DNA from: Hydractinia symbiolongicarpus
Taxonomy: Eukaryota; Cnidaria; Hydrozoa; Anthoathecata; Hydractiniidae
Direction of reading: 5' to 3'
Assembly: GCF_029227915.1 (NCBI RefSeq)
Contig: NC_079883.1
Span: 16,494,001-16,558,000, forward strand
Length of the DNA stretch: 64,000 nt
Under the pieces are notes generated by a model that did not search any database, was not told where the DNA came from, and saw only the letters and a program-made list of their open reading frames with translations. The position numbers and the translations under genes are program-made. Shown piece by piece: positions 23,691 to 34,953 of the stretch; positions within the stretch are counted from its first letter, which is position 1; each line of letters begins with the position of its first letter.

Positions 23691-24958
23691 ATGGCCTTTT
23701 GCAGCCTAATAAAGGCCTTTCACGTATATCACGTGCTTGCACGTGCCTGCGCAGGTTACCGTTGGTCTAATTATTCCACTCTCAATGGACTACGACGTCC
23801 CAAGTTGTTTTCCATTGCGCCATGACTTTATAACACCGTCAACTACGTGTACAGGCGTCTAAAGGCTGTATTATGGCATTTTTCAGCCTAATAAAGGTCG
23901 TACACGCAAATCGCGTTGTTCCACGTGCCTGCACTAGTTACGATCGGACTAATCCCTCCACTCTCAATGGACTACGACGTCCAAAGTTGTTTTCTATTGC
24001 ACCATGACTTTATAACACCGTCAACTACGGGTACAGGCCTCAAAACGCTGTAACATGGCCTCTTGCAGCATAATAAAGGCCTTACACGTAAATCACGAGG
24101 TCGTACGTGCCTGTGCAAGTTACCATTGGTCTAATCCTTCTACTCTCAATGGACTACGACGTCCCAAGTGGTTTTCCATTGCGCGATGGCGTTATAACAC
24201 CGTCAACTACGCGTGCAGGCCTCCAAAGGCTGTAATATGGCCTCTTGCAGCATAATAAAGGCCTTACACGTATATCATGTGGTTTCACGTGCCTACGCAG
24301 GTTACCATTGGTCTAAATATTCCACTCTCAATGGACTACGACGTCCAAGTTGTTTTCCATTGCGCCATGACTTTATAACACCGTCAACTACGTGTACAGG
24401 CGTCTAAAGGCTGTACTATGGCATTTTGCAGCGTAATAAAGGTCGTAAACACAAATGGCGTTGTTCCACGTGCCTGCACTAGTTACGATCGGACTAATCC
24501 CTCCACTCTCAATGGAGTACGACGTCCAAAGTTGTTTTCTATTGCGCCATGACTTTATAACACCGTCAACTACGGGTACAGGCCTCAAAAGGCTGTAATA
24601 TGGCCTCTTGCAGCCTAATAAAGGCCTTACACGTATATCATGTGGTCGTACGTGCCTGCGCAATTTACCATTGGTCTAATCCTTCTACTCTCAATGGACT
24701 AGGACGTCCCAAGTTTTTTTCCATTGCGGCTTTATAACACCGTCAACTACGTGCACAGGCCTTTAAAGGCTGTAATATGGTCATTTGCAGCCTAACAAAG
24801 GCCTTTCACGTATATCACGTGGTTGCACGTGCCTGCGCAAGTTACAAGCGGACTAATCCCTCCAATGTCATTGGACTATGACGTTCCAAGTGGTTTTCCA
24901 TTGCGCCATGGCGTTATAACACCGTCAACTACGTGTACAGGCGTCTAAAGGCTGTACT
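23691..24958 (+). repeat. Heptamer duplication, copy 2
   Basis: The order C-D-K-L-D'-A-B repeats from 23691. This copy is 1268 bp. The 5-bp difference is a deletion of TCACG in the A monomer near 24729, next to a G-to-T change that makes a run of seven T. Confidence 0.82.
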
Positions 24959-25868
24959 ATGGCATTTTGCAGCCTAATAAAGGTCGTACACACAAATCGC
25001 GTTGTTCCACGTGCCTGCACTAGTTACGATCGGACTAATCCCTCCACTCTCAATGGACTACGACATCCAAAGTTGTTTTCTATTGCGCTATGACTTTATA
25101 ACACCGTCAAGTACAGGTACAGGCCTGTAAAGGCTGTAACATGGCCTCTTGCAGCCTAATAAAGGTCGTACACATAAATCGCGTTGTTGCACGTGCCTGG
25201 GCGAGTTACGATCAATCTAATCCCTCCACTCTCATTAGACTATGACGTCCCAAGTGGTTTTTCATTGCGCCATTGCGTTATAGCACCGTCAACTACAGAT
25301 ACAGGCCTCAAAAGGCTGTAATATGGCCTCTTGCAGCCTAATAAAGGCCTTACACGTATATCACGTAGTCGTACGTGCCTGCGCAAGTTACCATTGGTCT
25401 AATCCTTCTACTCTCAATAGACTAGGACGTCCCAAGTTGTTTTCCATTGCGTCACAGCTTTATAACACCGTCAACTACGTGCACAGGCCTTTAAAGGCTG
25501 TAATATGGTCACCTGCAGCCTAATAAAGGCCTTTCACGTATATCACGTGCTTGCACGTGCCTGCGCAGGTTACCGTTGGTCTAATTATTCCACTCTCAAT
25601 GGACTACGACGTCCCAAGTTGTTTTCTTTTGCGCCATGACTTTATAACACCGTCAACTACGTGTACAGGCGTCTAAAGGCTGTATTATGGCATTTTGCAG
25701 CCTAATAAAGGTCGTACACGCAAATCGCGTTGTTCCACGTGCCTGCACTAGTTACGATCGGACTAATCCCTCCACTCTCAATGGACTACGACGTCCAAAG
25801 TTGTTTTCTATTGCGCCATGACTTTATAACACCGTCAACTACGGGTACAGGCCTCAAAAGGCTGTAAT
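24959..25868 (+). repeat. D-E-A-B/C-D segment
   Basis: Starts are D 24959, E 25141, A 25323, a B/C hybrid at 25505 (head GGTCACCTGCAGCCTAATAAA, body C with CGTGCTTGCACG) and D 25687. The hybrid explains the missing separate B and C units. Confidence 0.7.
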
Positions 25869-26050
25869 ATGGCCTCTTGCAGCCTAATAAAGGCCTTACA
25901 CGTATATCATGTAGTCGTACGTGCCTGCGCAATTTACCATTGGTCTAATCCTTCTACTCTCAATGGACTAGGACGTCCCAAGTTGTTTTCCATTGCGTCA
26001 CGGCTTTATAACACCGTCAACTACGTGCACAGGCCTTTAAAGGCTGTAAT
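25869..26050 (+). repeat. Monomer type A (exemplar)
   Basis: The head is GGCCTCTTGCAGCCTAATAA, then CCTTACACGTATATCA with a CGT(G/A)GTCGTACGTG block (here the rarer ATCATGTAG form). The middle is CTTCTACTCTCAATGGAC and TAGGACGTCCC, then GCGTCACGGC and the tail CAGGCCTTTAAAGGCTG. It is exactly 182 bp with 86 G+C and 10 CpG in the commonest version. Its tail forms the palindrome GCCTTTAAAGGC. Confidence 0.85.
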
Positions 26051-26232
26051 ATGGTCATTTGCAGCCTAACAAAGGCCTTTCACGTATATCACGTGGTTGC
26101 ACGTGCCTGCGCAAGTTACAAGCGGACTAATCCCTCCAATGTCATTGGACTATGACGTCCCAAGTAGTTTTCCATTGCGCCATGGCGTTATAACACCGTC
26201 AACTACGCGTACAGGCCTCAAAAGACTGTAAT
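26051..26232 (+). repeat. Monomer type B (exemplar)
   Basis: The head is GGTCATTTGCAGCCTAACAA, with CACGTATATCACGTGGTTG, the centre GCGGACTAATCCCTCCAATG, then CGCCATGGCG and the tail CGCGTACAGGCCTCAAAAG. It almost always follows A. It is the only core type with AACAAAGG in place of AATAAAGG. Confidence 0.85.
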
Positions 26233-26414
26233 ATGGCCTCTTACGGCATAATAAAGGCCTTTCACGTATATCACGTGCTTGCACGTGCCTGCGCAGGTTA
26301 CCGTTGGTCTAATTTTTCCACTCTCAATGGACTACGACGTCCCAAGTTGATTTCCATTGCGCCATGACTTTATAACACCGTCAACTACGTGTACAGGCGT
26401 CTAAAGGCTGTACT
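26233..26414 (+). repeat. Monomer type C (exemplar)
   Basis: It has CATAATAAAGG or CCTAATAAAGG heads, CACGTGCTTGCACGTGCC, GGTTACCGTTGGTCTAAT and a GACTACGACGTCCC segment. The tail is CAGGCGTCTAAAGGCTGTAC when D follows, or GCAGGCCTCCAAAGG when F or A2 follows. Tail and successor type are thus linked. Confidence 0.82.
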
Positions 26415-26596
26415 ATGGCATTTTGCAGCCTAATAAAGGTCGTACACACAAATCGCGTTGTTCCACGTGCCTGCACTAGTTACGATCGGACTAATCCCTC
26501 CACTCTCAATGGACTACGACATCCAAAGTTGTTTTCCATTGCGCTATGACTTTATAACACCGTCAACTACAGGTACAGGCCTGTAAAGGCTGTAAC
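26415..26596 (+). repeat. Monomer type D (exemplar)
   Basis: The head is GGCATTTTGCAGCC, then GGTCGTACACACAAATCGCG, the centre GCACTAGTTACGATCGGAC, and GACGTCCAAAG or GACATCCAAAG, lacking the third C of GACGTCCC. CCATGACTTTATAAC and the tail CAGGCCTGTAAAGG follow. It has no ATCACGTG. Confidence 0.85.
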
Positions 26597-26778
26597 ATGG
26601 CCTCTTGCAGCCTAATAAAGGTCGTAAACATAAATCGCGTTGTTCCACGTGCCTGGGCGAGTTACGATCAATCTAATCCCTCCACTCTCATTAGACTATG
26701 ACGTCCCAAGTGGTTTTTCATTGCGCCATTGCGTTATAACACCGTCAACTACAGATACAGGCCTCAAAAGGCTGTAAT
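26597..26778 (+). repeat. Monomer type E (exemplar)
   Basis: The head GGCCTCTTGCAGCC leads into GGTCGTACACATAAATCGCG (here GTAAACATAAATC), CCTGGGCGAGTTACGATCAA, CTCATTAGACTATGACG and the tail CAGGCCTCAAAAGG. It closes the pentamer and is usually followed by A. Confidence 0.85.
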
Positions 26779-28416
26779 ATGGCCTCTTGCAGCCTAATAA
26801 AGGCCTTACACGTATATCACGTGGTCGTACGTGCCTGCGCAAGTTACCATTGGTCTAATCCTTTTACTCTCAATAGACTAGGACGTCCCAAGTTGTTTTC
26901 CATTGCGTCACAGCTTTATAACACCGTCAACTACGTGCACAGGCCTGTAAAGGCTGTAACATGGCCTCTTGCAGCCTAATAAAGGTCGTACACATAAATG
27001 GCGTTGTTCCACGTGCCTGGGCGAGTTACGATCAATCTAATCCCTCCACTCTCATTACACTATGACGTCCCAAGTGGTTTTTCATTGCGCCATTGCGTTA
27101 TAACACCGTCAACTACAGATACAGGCCTCAAAAGGCTGTAATATGGCCTCTTGCAGCCTAATAAAGGCCTTACACGTATATCACGTGGTCGTACGTGCCT
27201 GCGCAAGTTACCATTGGTCTAATCCTTCTACTCTCAATAGACTAGGACGTCCCAAGTTGCTTTCCATTGCGTCACAGCTTTATAACACCGTCAACTACGT
27301 GCACAGGCCTTTAAAGGCTGTAATATGGTCATTTGCAGACTAACAAAGGCCTTTCACCTATATCACGTGGTTGCACGTGCCTGCGCAAGTTACGAGCGGA
27401 CTAATCCCTCCAATGTCATTGGACTATGACGTCCCAAGTGGTTTTCCATTGCGCCATGGCGTTATAACACCGTCAACTACGCGTACAGGCCTCGAAAGGC
27501 TGTAATATGGCCTCTTGCAGCCTAATAAAGGCCTTTCACGTATATCACGTGCTTGCACGTGCCTGAGCAGGTTACCGTTGGTCTAATTATTCCACTCTCA
27601 ATGGACTACGACGTCCCAAGTTGTTTTCCATTGCGCCATGACTTTATAACACCGTCAACTACGTGTACAGGCGTCTAAAGGCTGTATTATGGCATTTTGC
27701 AGCCTAATAAAGGTCGTACACGCAAATCGCGTTGTTCCACGTGCCTGGGCGAGTTACGATCAATCTAATCCCTCCACTCTCATTAGACTATGACGTCCCA
27801 AGTGGTTTTTTATTGCGCCATGGCGTTATAACACCGTCAACCACGGGTACAGGCTTCAAAAGTCTGTAATATGGCCTCTTGCAGCCTAATAAAGGCCTTA
27901 CACGTATATCACGTGGTCGTACGTGCCTGCGCAAGTTACCATTGGTCTAATCCTTCTACTCTCAATGGACTAGGACGTCCCAAGTTGTTTTCCATTGCGT
28001 CACGGCTTTATAACACCGTCAACTACGTGCACAGGCCTTTAAAGGCTGTAATATGGTCATTTGCAGCCTAACAAAGGCCTTTCACGTATATCACGTGGTT
28101 GCACATGCCTGCGCAAGTTACGAGCGGACTAATCCATCCAATGTCATTGGACTATGACGTCCCAAGTGGTTTTTCATTGCGCCATGCCGTTATAACACCG
28201 TCAACTACGCGTACAGGCCTCAAAAGACTGTAATATGGCCTCTTGCAGCCTAATAAAGGCCTTTCACGTATATCACGTGCTTGCACGTGCCTGCGCAGGT
28301 TACCGTTGGTCTAATTTTTCCACTCTTAATGGACTACGACGTCTCAAGTGGTTTTCCATTGCGCCATGGCGTTATAACACCGTCAACTACGAGTGCAGGC
28401 CTCCAAAGGCTGTAAT

Positions 28417-28598
28417 ATGGCCTCTTGCAGCATAAGAAAGGCCTTACACGTATATCATGTGTTTCCACGTGCCTATGCAGGTTACCATTGGTCTAATTAT
28501 TCCACTCTCAATGGACTACGACGTCCCAAATTGTTTTCCATTGCGCCATGACTTTATAACACCGTCAACTACGTGTACAGGCGTCTAAAGGCTGTACT
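28417..28598 (+). repeat. Monomer type F (exemplar)
   Basis: The head is GCAGCATAAGAAAGGCC, then ATATCATGTGTTTCCACGTG and CCTATGCAGGTTACC, with GACGTCCCAAATTG. It usually sits between C and D, turning the pentamer into a hexamer A-B-C-F-D-E. Copies are at 18957, 28417, 29691, 32406, 38231, 44239, 46971 and 49095. Confidence 0.8.
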
Positions 28599-30204
28599 AT
28601 GGCATTTTGCAGCCTAATAAAGGTCGTACACACAAATCGCGTTGTTCCACGTGCCTGCACTAGTTACGATCGGACTAATCCCTCCACTCTCAATGGACTA
28701 CGACATTCAAAGTTGTTTTCCATTGCGCCATGACTTTATAACACCGTCAACTACAGGTACAGGCCTCTAAAGGCTGTAACATGGCCTCTTGCAGCCTAAT
28801 AAAGGTCGTACACATAAATCGCGTTGTTCCACGTGCCTGGGCGAGTTACGATCACTCTAATCCCTCCACTCTCATTAGACTATGACGTCCCAAGTGGTTT
28901 TTCCATTGCGCCATTGCGTTATAACACCGTCAACTACGTGTACAGGCCTCAAAAGGCTGTAATATGGCCTCTTGCAGCCTAATAAAGGCCTTACACGTAT
29001 ATCACGTGGTCGTACGTGCCTGCGCAATTACCATTGGTGTAATCCTTCTACTCTCAATGGACTAGGACGTCCCAAGTTGTTTTCCGTTGCGTCACGGCTT
29101 TATAACACCGTCAACTACGTGCACAGGCCTTTAAAGGCTGTAATATGGTCATTTGCAGCCTAACAAAGGCCTTTCACGTATATCACGTGGTTGCACGTGC
29201 CTGCGCAAATTACAAGCGGACTAATTCCTCCAATGTCATTGGACTATGACGTCCCAAGTGGTTTTCCATTGCGCCATGGCGTTATAACACCGTCAACTAC
29301 GCGTACAGGCCTCAAAAGACTGTAATATGGCCTCTTGCAGCATAATAAAGGCCTTTCACGTATATCACGTGCTTGCACGTGCCTGCGCAGGTTACCGTTG
29401 GTCTAATTTTTCCACTCTCAATGGACTACGACGTCCCAAGTTGATTTCCATTGCGCCATGACTTTATAACACCGTCAACTACGTGTACAAGCGTCTAAAG
29501 GCTGTACTATGGCATTTTGCAGCCTAATAAAGGTCGTACACACAAATCGCGTTGTTCCACGTGTCTGCACTAGTTACGATCGGACTAATCCCTCCACTCT
29601 CAATGGACTACGACATCCAAAGTTGTTTTCCATTGCGCTATGACTTTATAACACCGTCAACTACAGGTACAGGCCTGTAAATGCTGTAACATGGCCTCTT
29701 GCAGCATAAGAAAGGCCTTACACGTATATCATGTGTTTCCACGTGCCTATGCAGGTTACCATTGGTCTAATTATTCCACTCTCAATGGACTACGACGTCC
29801 CAAATTGTTTTCCATTGCGCCATGACTTTATAACACCGTCAACTACGTGTACAGGCGTCTAAAGGCTGTATTATGGCATTTTGCAGCCTAATAAAGGTCG
29901 TACACGCAAATCGCGTTGTTCCACGTGCCTGCACTAGTTACGATCGGACTAATCCCTCCACTTTTAATGGACTACGACGTCCAAAGTTGTTTTCCATTGC
30001 GAAATGACTTTATAACACCGTCAACTACAGGTACAGGCCTGTAAAGGCTGTAACATGGCCTCTTGCAGCCTAATAAAGGTCGTACACACAACGCTCGTTG
30101 TTCCACGTGCCTGCACTAGTTACGATCGGACTAATCCCTCCACTCTCAATGGACTACGACATTCAAAGTTGTTTTCCATTGCGCCATGACTTTATAACAC
30201 CGTC

Positions 30205-30216
30205 AACTAAAGGCTG
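30205..30216 (+). other. 16-bp deletion at a D/E junction
   Basis: CGTCAACTA runs directly into AAGGCTGTAAC. The expected 16 bases (CAGGTACAGGCCTCTA) are missing, with CTA repeated at both edges. The same deletion is present at 47639, so the two sites share descent. Confidence 0.8.
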
Positions 30217-31294
30217 TAACATGGCCTCTTGCAGCCTAATAAAGGTCGTACACATAAATCGCGTTGTTCCACGTGCCTGGGCGAGTTACGATCAATCTAA
30301 TCCCTCCACTCTCATTAGACTATGACGTCCCAAGTGGTTTTTCATTGCGCCATTGCGTTATAACACCGTCAACTACAGATACAGGCCTCAAAAGGCTGTA
30401 ATATGGCCTCTTGCAGCCTAATAAAGGCCTTACACGTATATCACGTGGTCGTACGTGCCTGCGCAAGTTACCATTGGTCTAATCCTTCTACTCTCAATAG
30501 ACTAGGACGTCCCAAGTTGTTTTCCATTGCGTCACAGCTTTATAACACCGTCAACTACGTGCACAGGCCTTTAAAGGCTGTAATATGGTCATTTGCAGCC
30601 TAACAAAGGTCTTTCACCTATATCACGTGGTTGCACGTGCCTGCGCAAGTTACGAGCGGACTAATCCCTCCAATGTCATTGGACTATGACGTCCCAAGTG
30701 GTTTTCCATTGCGCCATGGCGTTATAACACCGTCAACTACGCGTACAGGCCTCAAAAGGCTGTAATATGGCCTCTTGCAGCCTAATAAAGGCCTTTCACG
30801 TATATCACGTGCTTGCACGTGCCTGTGCAGGTTACCGTTGGTCTAATTATTCCACTCTCAATGGACTACGACGTCCCAAGTTGTTTTCCATTTCGCCATG
30901 ACTTTATAACACCGTCAACTACGTGTACAGGCGTCTAAAGGCTGTATTATGGCATTTTGCAGCCTAATAAAGGTCGTACACGCAAATCGCGTTGTTCCAC
31001 GTGCCTGGGCGAGTTACGATCAATCTAATCCCTCCACTCTCATTAGACTATGACGTCCCAAGTGGTTTTTTATTGCGCCATGGCGTTATAACACCGTCAA
31101 CCACGGGTACAGGCCTCAAAAGTCTGTAATATGGCCTCTTGCAGCCTAATAAAGGCCTTACACGTATATTACGTGGTCGTACGTGCCTGCGCAAGTTACC
31201 ATTGGTCTAATCCTTCTACTCTCAATGGACTAGGACGTCCCAAGTTGTTTTCCATTGCGTCACGGCTTTATAACACCGTAAACTACGTGTACAG

Positions 31295-32105
31295 GCCTTT
31301 AAAGGCTGTAATATGGCCTCTAGCAGCATAATAAAGGCCTTACACACAAATCGAGTTGTTCTACATGCCTGGGCGAGTTACGATCGGTCTAATCCCTCCA
31401 CTCTCATTGGTCTATGACGTCCCAAGTCGTTTTCCATTACGCCATGGCGTTATCACACCGTCAACTACTGGTACAGGCCTGTAAAATCTGTAATATGGCC
31501 TCTTGCAGCATAATAAAGGCCTTTTACGTTTATCACGTGCTTGCACGTGCCTGCGCAGGTTACCTTTGGTCTAATTATTCCACTCTCAATGGACTACGAC
31601 GTCCCAAGAAATTTTCCATTGCGCCATATCTTTATAACAGCGTCAACTACGTCTACAGGCCTCTAAAAGGCCGTACTATGGCATTTTGCAGCTTAATAAA
31701 GGTCTTACACACAAATGGCGTTGTTCCACGTGCCTGGGCGAGTTACGATGGGTCTAATCCTTCCACTCTCATTGGACTATGACGTCCCAAGTGGTTTTCC
31801 ATTGCGCCATTGCGTTATAACACCGTCAACTACGTGCACAGGCCTTTAAATGCTGTAATATGGCCTCTTGCAGCATAATAAAGGCCTTACACACAAATCG
31901 CGTTGTTCTACATGCCTGCGCGAGTTGCGATAGGTCTAATCCCTCCACTCTCATTGGACTATGACGTCCCAAGTGGTTTTCCATTGCGCCATAGCGTTAT
32001 CACACCGTCAACTACAGGTACAGGCCTGTAAAATCTGTGATATGGCCTCTTGCAGCATAATAAAAGCCTTTAACGTATATCACGTGGTTGCACGTGCCTG
32101 CGCAA
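31295..32105 (+). repeat. Block of right-domain monomers inside the middle domain, copy 1
   Basis: It matches about 61619-62429 at a shift of 30324. Shared private marks are TCATTGGTCTATGACG, CATTACGCCATGG, CCCAAGAAATTTTCC, CCATATCTTTATAACAGCG, GGTCTTACACACAAATGGCG and AAAAGCCTTTAACGTATATC. The flanks are ordinary A (31131) and a B-body monomer leading into C (32224). None of these marks occurs elsewhere in the middle domain except in the duplicate at 37120. Confidence 0.85.
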
Positions 32106-33497
32106 GTTACGAGCGGACTAATCCCTCCAATGTCATTGGACTATGACGTCCCAAGTGGTTTTTCATTGCGCCATGCCGTTATAACACCGTCAACTACGCG
32201 TACAGGCCTCAAAAGACTGTAATATGGCCTCTTGCAGCATAATAAAGGCCTTTCACGTATATCACGTGCTTGCACGTGCCTGCGCAGGTTACCGTTGGTC
32301 TAATTTTTCCACTCTTAATGGACTACGACGTCTCAAGTGGTTTTCCATTGCGCCATGGCGTTATAACACCGTCAACTACTGGTGCAGGCCTCCAAAGGCT
32401 GTAATATGGCCTCTTGCAGCATAAGAAAGGCCTTACACGTATATCATGTGTTTCCACGTGCCTATGCAGGTTACCATTGGTCTAATTATTCCACTCTCAA
32501 TGGACTACGACGTCCCAAATTGTTTTCCATTGCGCCATGACTTTATAACACCGTCAACTACGTGTACAGGCGTCTAAAGGCTGTACTATGGCATTTTGCA
32601 GCCTAATAAAGGTCGTACACACAAATCGCGTTGTTCCACGTGCCTGCACTAGTTACGATCGGACTAATCCCTCCACTCTCAATGGACTACGACATTCAAA
32701 GTTGTTTTCCATTGCGCCATGACTTTATAACACCGTCAACTACAGGTACAGGCCTCTAAAGGCTGTAACATGGCCTCTTGCAGCCTAATAAAGGTCGTAC
32801 ACATAAATCGCGTTGTTCCACGTGCCTGGGCGAGTTACGATCACTCTAATCCCTCCACTCTCATTAGACTATGACGTCCCAAGTGGTTTTTCCATTGCGC
32901 CATTGTGTTATAACACCGTCAACTACAGATACAGGCCTCAAAAGGCTGTAATATGGCCTCTTGCAGCCTAATAAAGGCCTTACACGTATATCACGTAGTC
33001 GTACGTGCCTGCGCAAGTTACCATTGGTCTAATCCTTCTACTCTCAATAGACTAGGACGTCCCAAGTTGTTTTCCATTGCGTCACAGCTTTATAACACCG
33101 TCAACTACGTGCACAGGCCTTTAAAGGCTGTAATATGGTCATTTGCAGCCTAACAAAGGCCTTTCACGTATATCACGTGGTTGCACGTGCCTGCGCAAGT
33201 TACGAGCGGACTAATCCCTCCAATGTCATTGGACTATGACGTCCCAAGTGGTTTTCCATTGCGCTATGGCGTTATAACACCGTCAACTACGCGTACAGGC
33301 CTCAAAAGGCTTTATTAGGCCTCTTGCAGCCTAATAAAGGCCTTTCACGTATATCACGTGCTTGCACGTGCCTGCGCAGGTTACCGTTGGGCTAATTTTT
33401 CCACTCTCAATGGACTACGACGTCCCAAGTTGATTTCCATTGCGCCATGACTTTATAACACCGTCAACTACGTGTACAGGCGTCTAAAGGCTGTACT

Positions 33498-33679
33498 ATG
33501 GCATTTTGCAGCCTAATAAAGGTCGTACACACAAATCGCGTTGTTCCACGTGCCTGCACTAGTTACGATCGGACTAATCCCTCCAATGTCATTGGACTAT
33601 GACGTCCCAAGTGGTTTTCCATTGCGCCATGGCGTTATAACACCGTCAACTACGCGTACAGGCCTCAAAAGACTGTAAT
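33498..33679 (+). repeat. D/B recombinant monomer
   Basis: The first half is D (GGCATTTTGCAGCC, CACTAGTTACGATCGGAC) and the second half B (CTCCAATGTCATTGGAC, CGCGTACAGGCCTC). The switch lies in the shared CGGACTAATCCCTCCA. It removes an E unit and part of the usual order, giving C-D/B-A. Confidence 0.78.
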
Positions 33680-34771
33680 ATGGCCTCTTGCAGCCTAATA
33701 AAGGCCTTACACGTATATCACGTGGTCGTACGTGCCTGCGCAATTTACCATTGGTGTAATCCTTCTACTCTCAATGGACTAGGACGTCCCAAGTTGTTTT
33801 CCATTGCGTCACGGCTTTATAACACCGTCAACTACGTGCACAGGCCTTTAAAGGCTGTAATATGGTCATTTGCAGCCTAACAAAGGCCTTTCACGTATAT
33901 CACGTGGTTGCACGTGCCTGCGCAAGTTACAAGCGGACTAATCCCTCCAATGTCATTGGACTATGACGTCCCAAGTGGTTTTCCATTGCGCCATGGCGTT
34001 ATAACACCGTCAACTACGCGTACAGGCCTCAAAAGACTGTAATATGGCCTCTTGCAGCATAATAAAGGCCTTTCACGTATATCACGTGCTTGCACGTGCC
34101 TGCGCAGGTTACCGTTGGTCTAATTTTTCCACTCTCAATGGACTACGACGTCCCAAGTTGATTTCCATTGCGCCATGACTTTATAACACCGTCAACTACG
34201 TGTACAGGCGTCTAAAGGCTGTACTATGGCATTTTGCAGCCTAATAAAGGTCGTACACACAAATCGCGTTGTTCCACGTGCCTGCACTAGTTACGATCGG
34301 ACTAATCCCTCCACTCTCAATGGACTACGACATCCAAAGTTGTTTTCCATTGCGCTATGACTTTATAACACCGTCAACTACAGGTACAGGCCTGTAAAGG
34401 CTGTAACATGGCCTCTTGCAGCCTAATAAAGGTCGTACACATAAATCGTGTTGTTCCACGTGCCTGGGCGAGTTACGATCAATCTAATCCCTCCACTCTC
34501 ATTAGACTATGACGTCCCAAGTGGTTTTTCATTGCGCCATTGCGTTATAACACCGTCAACTACAGATACAGGCCTCAAAAGGCTGTAATATGGCCTCTTG
34601 CAGCCTAATAAAGGCCTTACACGTATATCACGTGGTCGTACGTGCCTGCGCAAGTTACCATTGGTCTAATCCTTCTACTCTCAATAGACTAGGACGTCCC
34701 AAGTTGTTTTCCATTGCGTCACAGCTTTATAACACCGTCAACTACGTGCACAGGCCTTTAAAGGCTGTAAT

Positions 34772-34953
34772 ATGGTCATTTGCAGCCTAACAAAGGCCTT
34801 TCACGTATATCACGTGCTTGCACGTGCCTGCGCAGGTTACCGTTGGTCTAATTATTCCACTCTCAATGGACTACGACGTCCCAAGTTGTTTTCCATTGCG
34901 CCATGACTTTATAACACCGTCAACTACGTGTACAGGCGTCTAAAGGCTGTATT
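34772..34953 (+). repeat. B/C recombinant monomer
   Basis: A B head (GGTCATTTGCAGCCTAACAA) joins a C body (GTGCTTGCACGTGCC, GGTTACCGTTGGTC). The switch lies within the shared CCTTTCACGTATATCACGTG. It fuses the two units into one, as expected from unequal exchange out of register by one monomer. Confidence 0.78.

Larger units (their letters stand above)
25869..26778 (+). repeat. Canonical A-B-C-D-E pentameric HOR unit, 910 bp
   Basis: This is the cleanest full unit: A, B, C, D and E, each 182 bp, then A again at 26779. Other full units include 33680-34589, the corresponding 39505-40414, and 44786-45695. I use it as the reference for naming types. Its five members differ mainly in the first 130 bp and share the segment around TTATAACACCGTCAACTAC. 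Confidence 0.88.
26779..30948 (+). repeat. Twenty-three-monomer permuted HOR stretch
   Basis: Order is A-E-A-B-C-D/E-A-B-C-F-D-E-A-B-C-D-F-D-D-E-A-B-C. Its length is 16 bp short of 23 x 182, owing to the deletion at 30210. The D monomer near 30055 has a clustered change, CACAACGCTCGTTG, where CACAAATCGCGTTG is expected. The B monomer at 29145 follows an A with one base lost near 29027. Confidence 0.75.
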
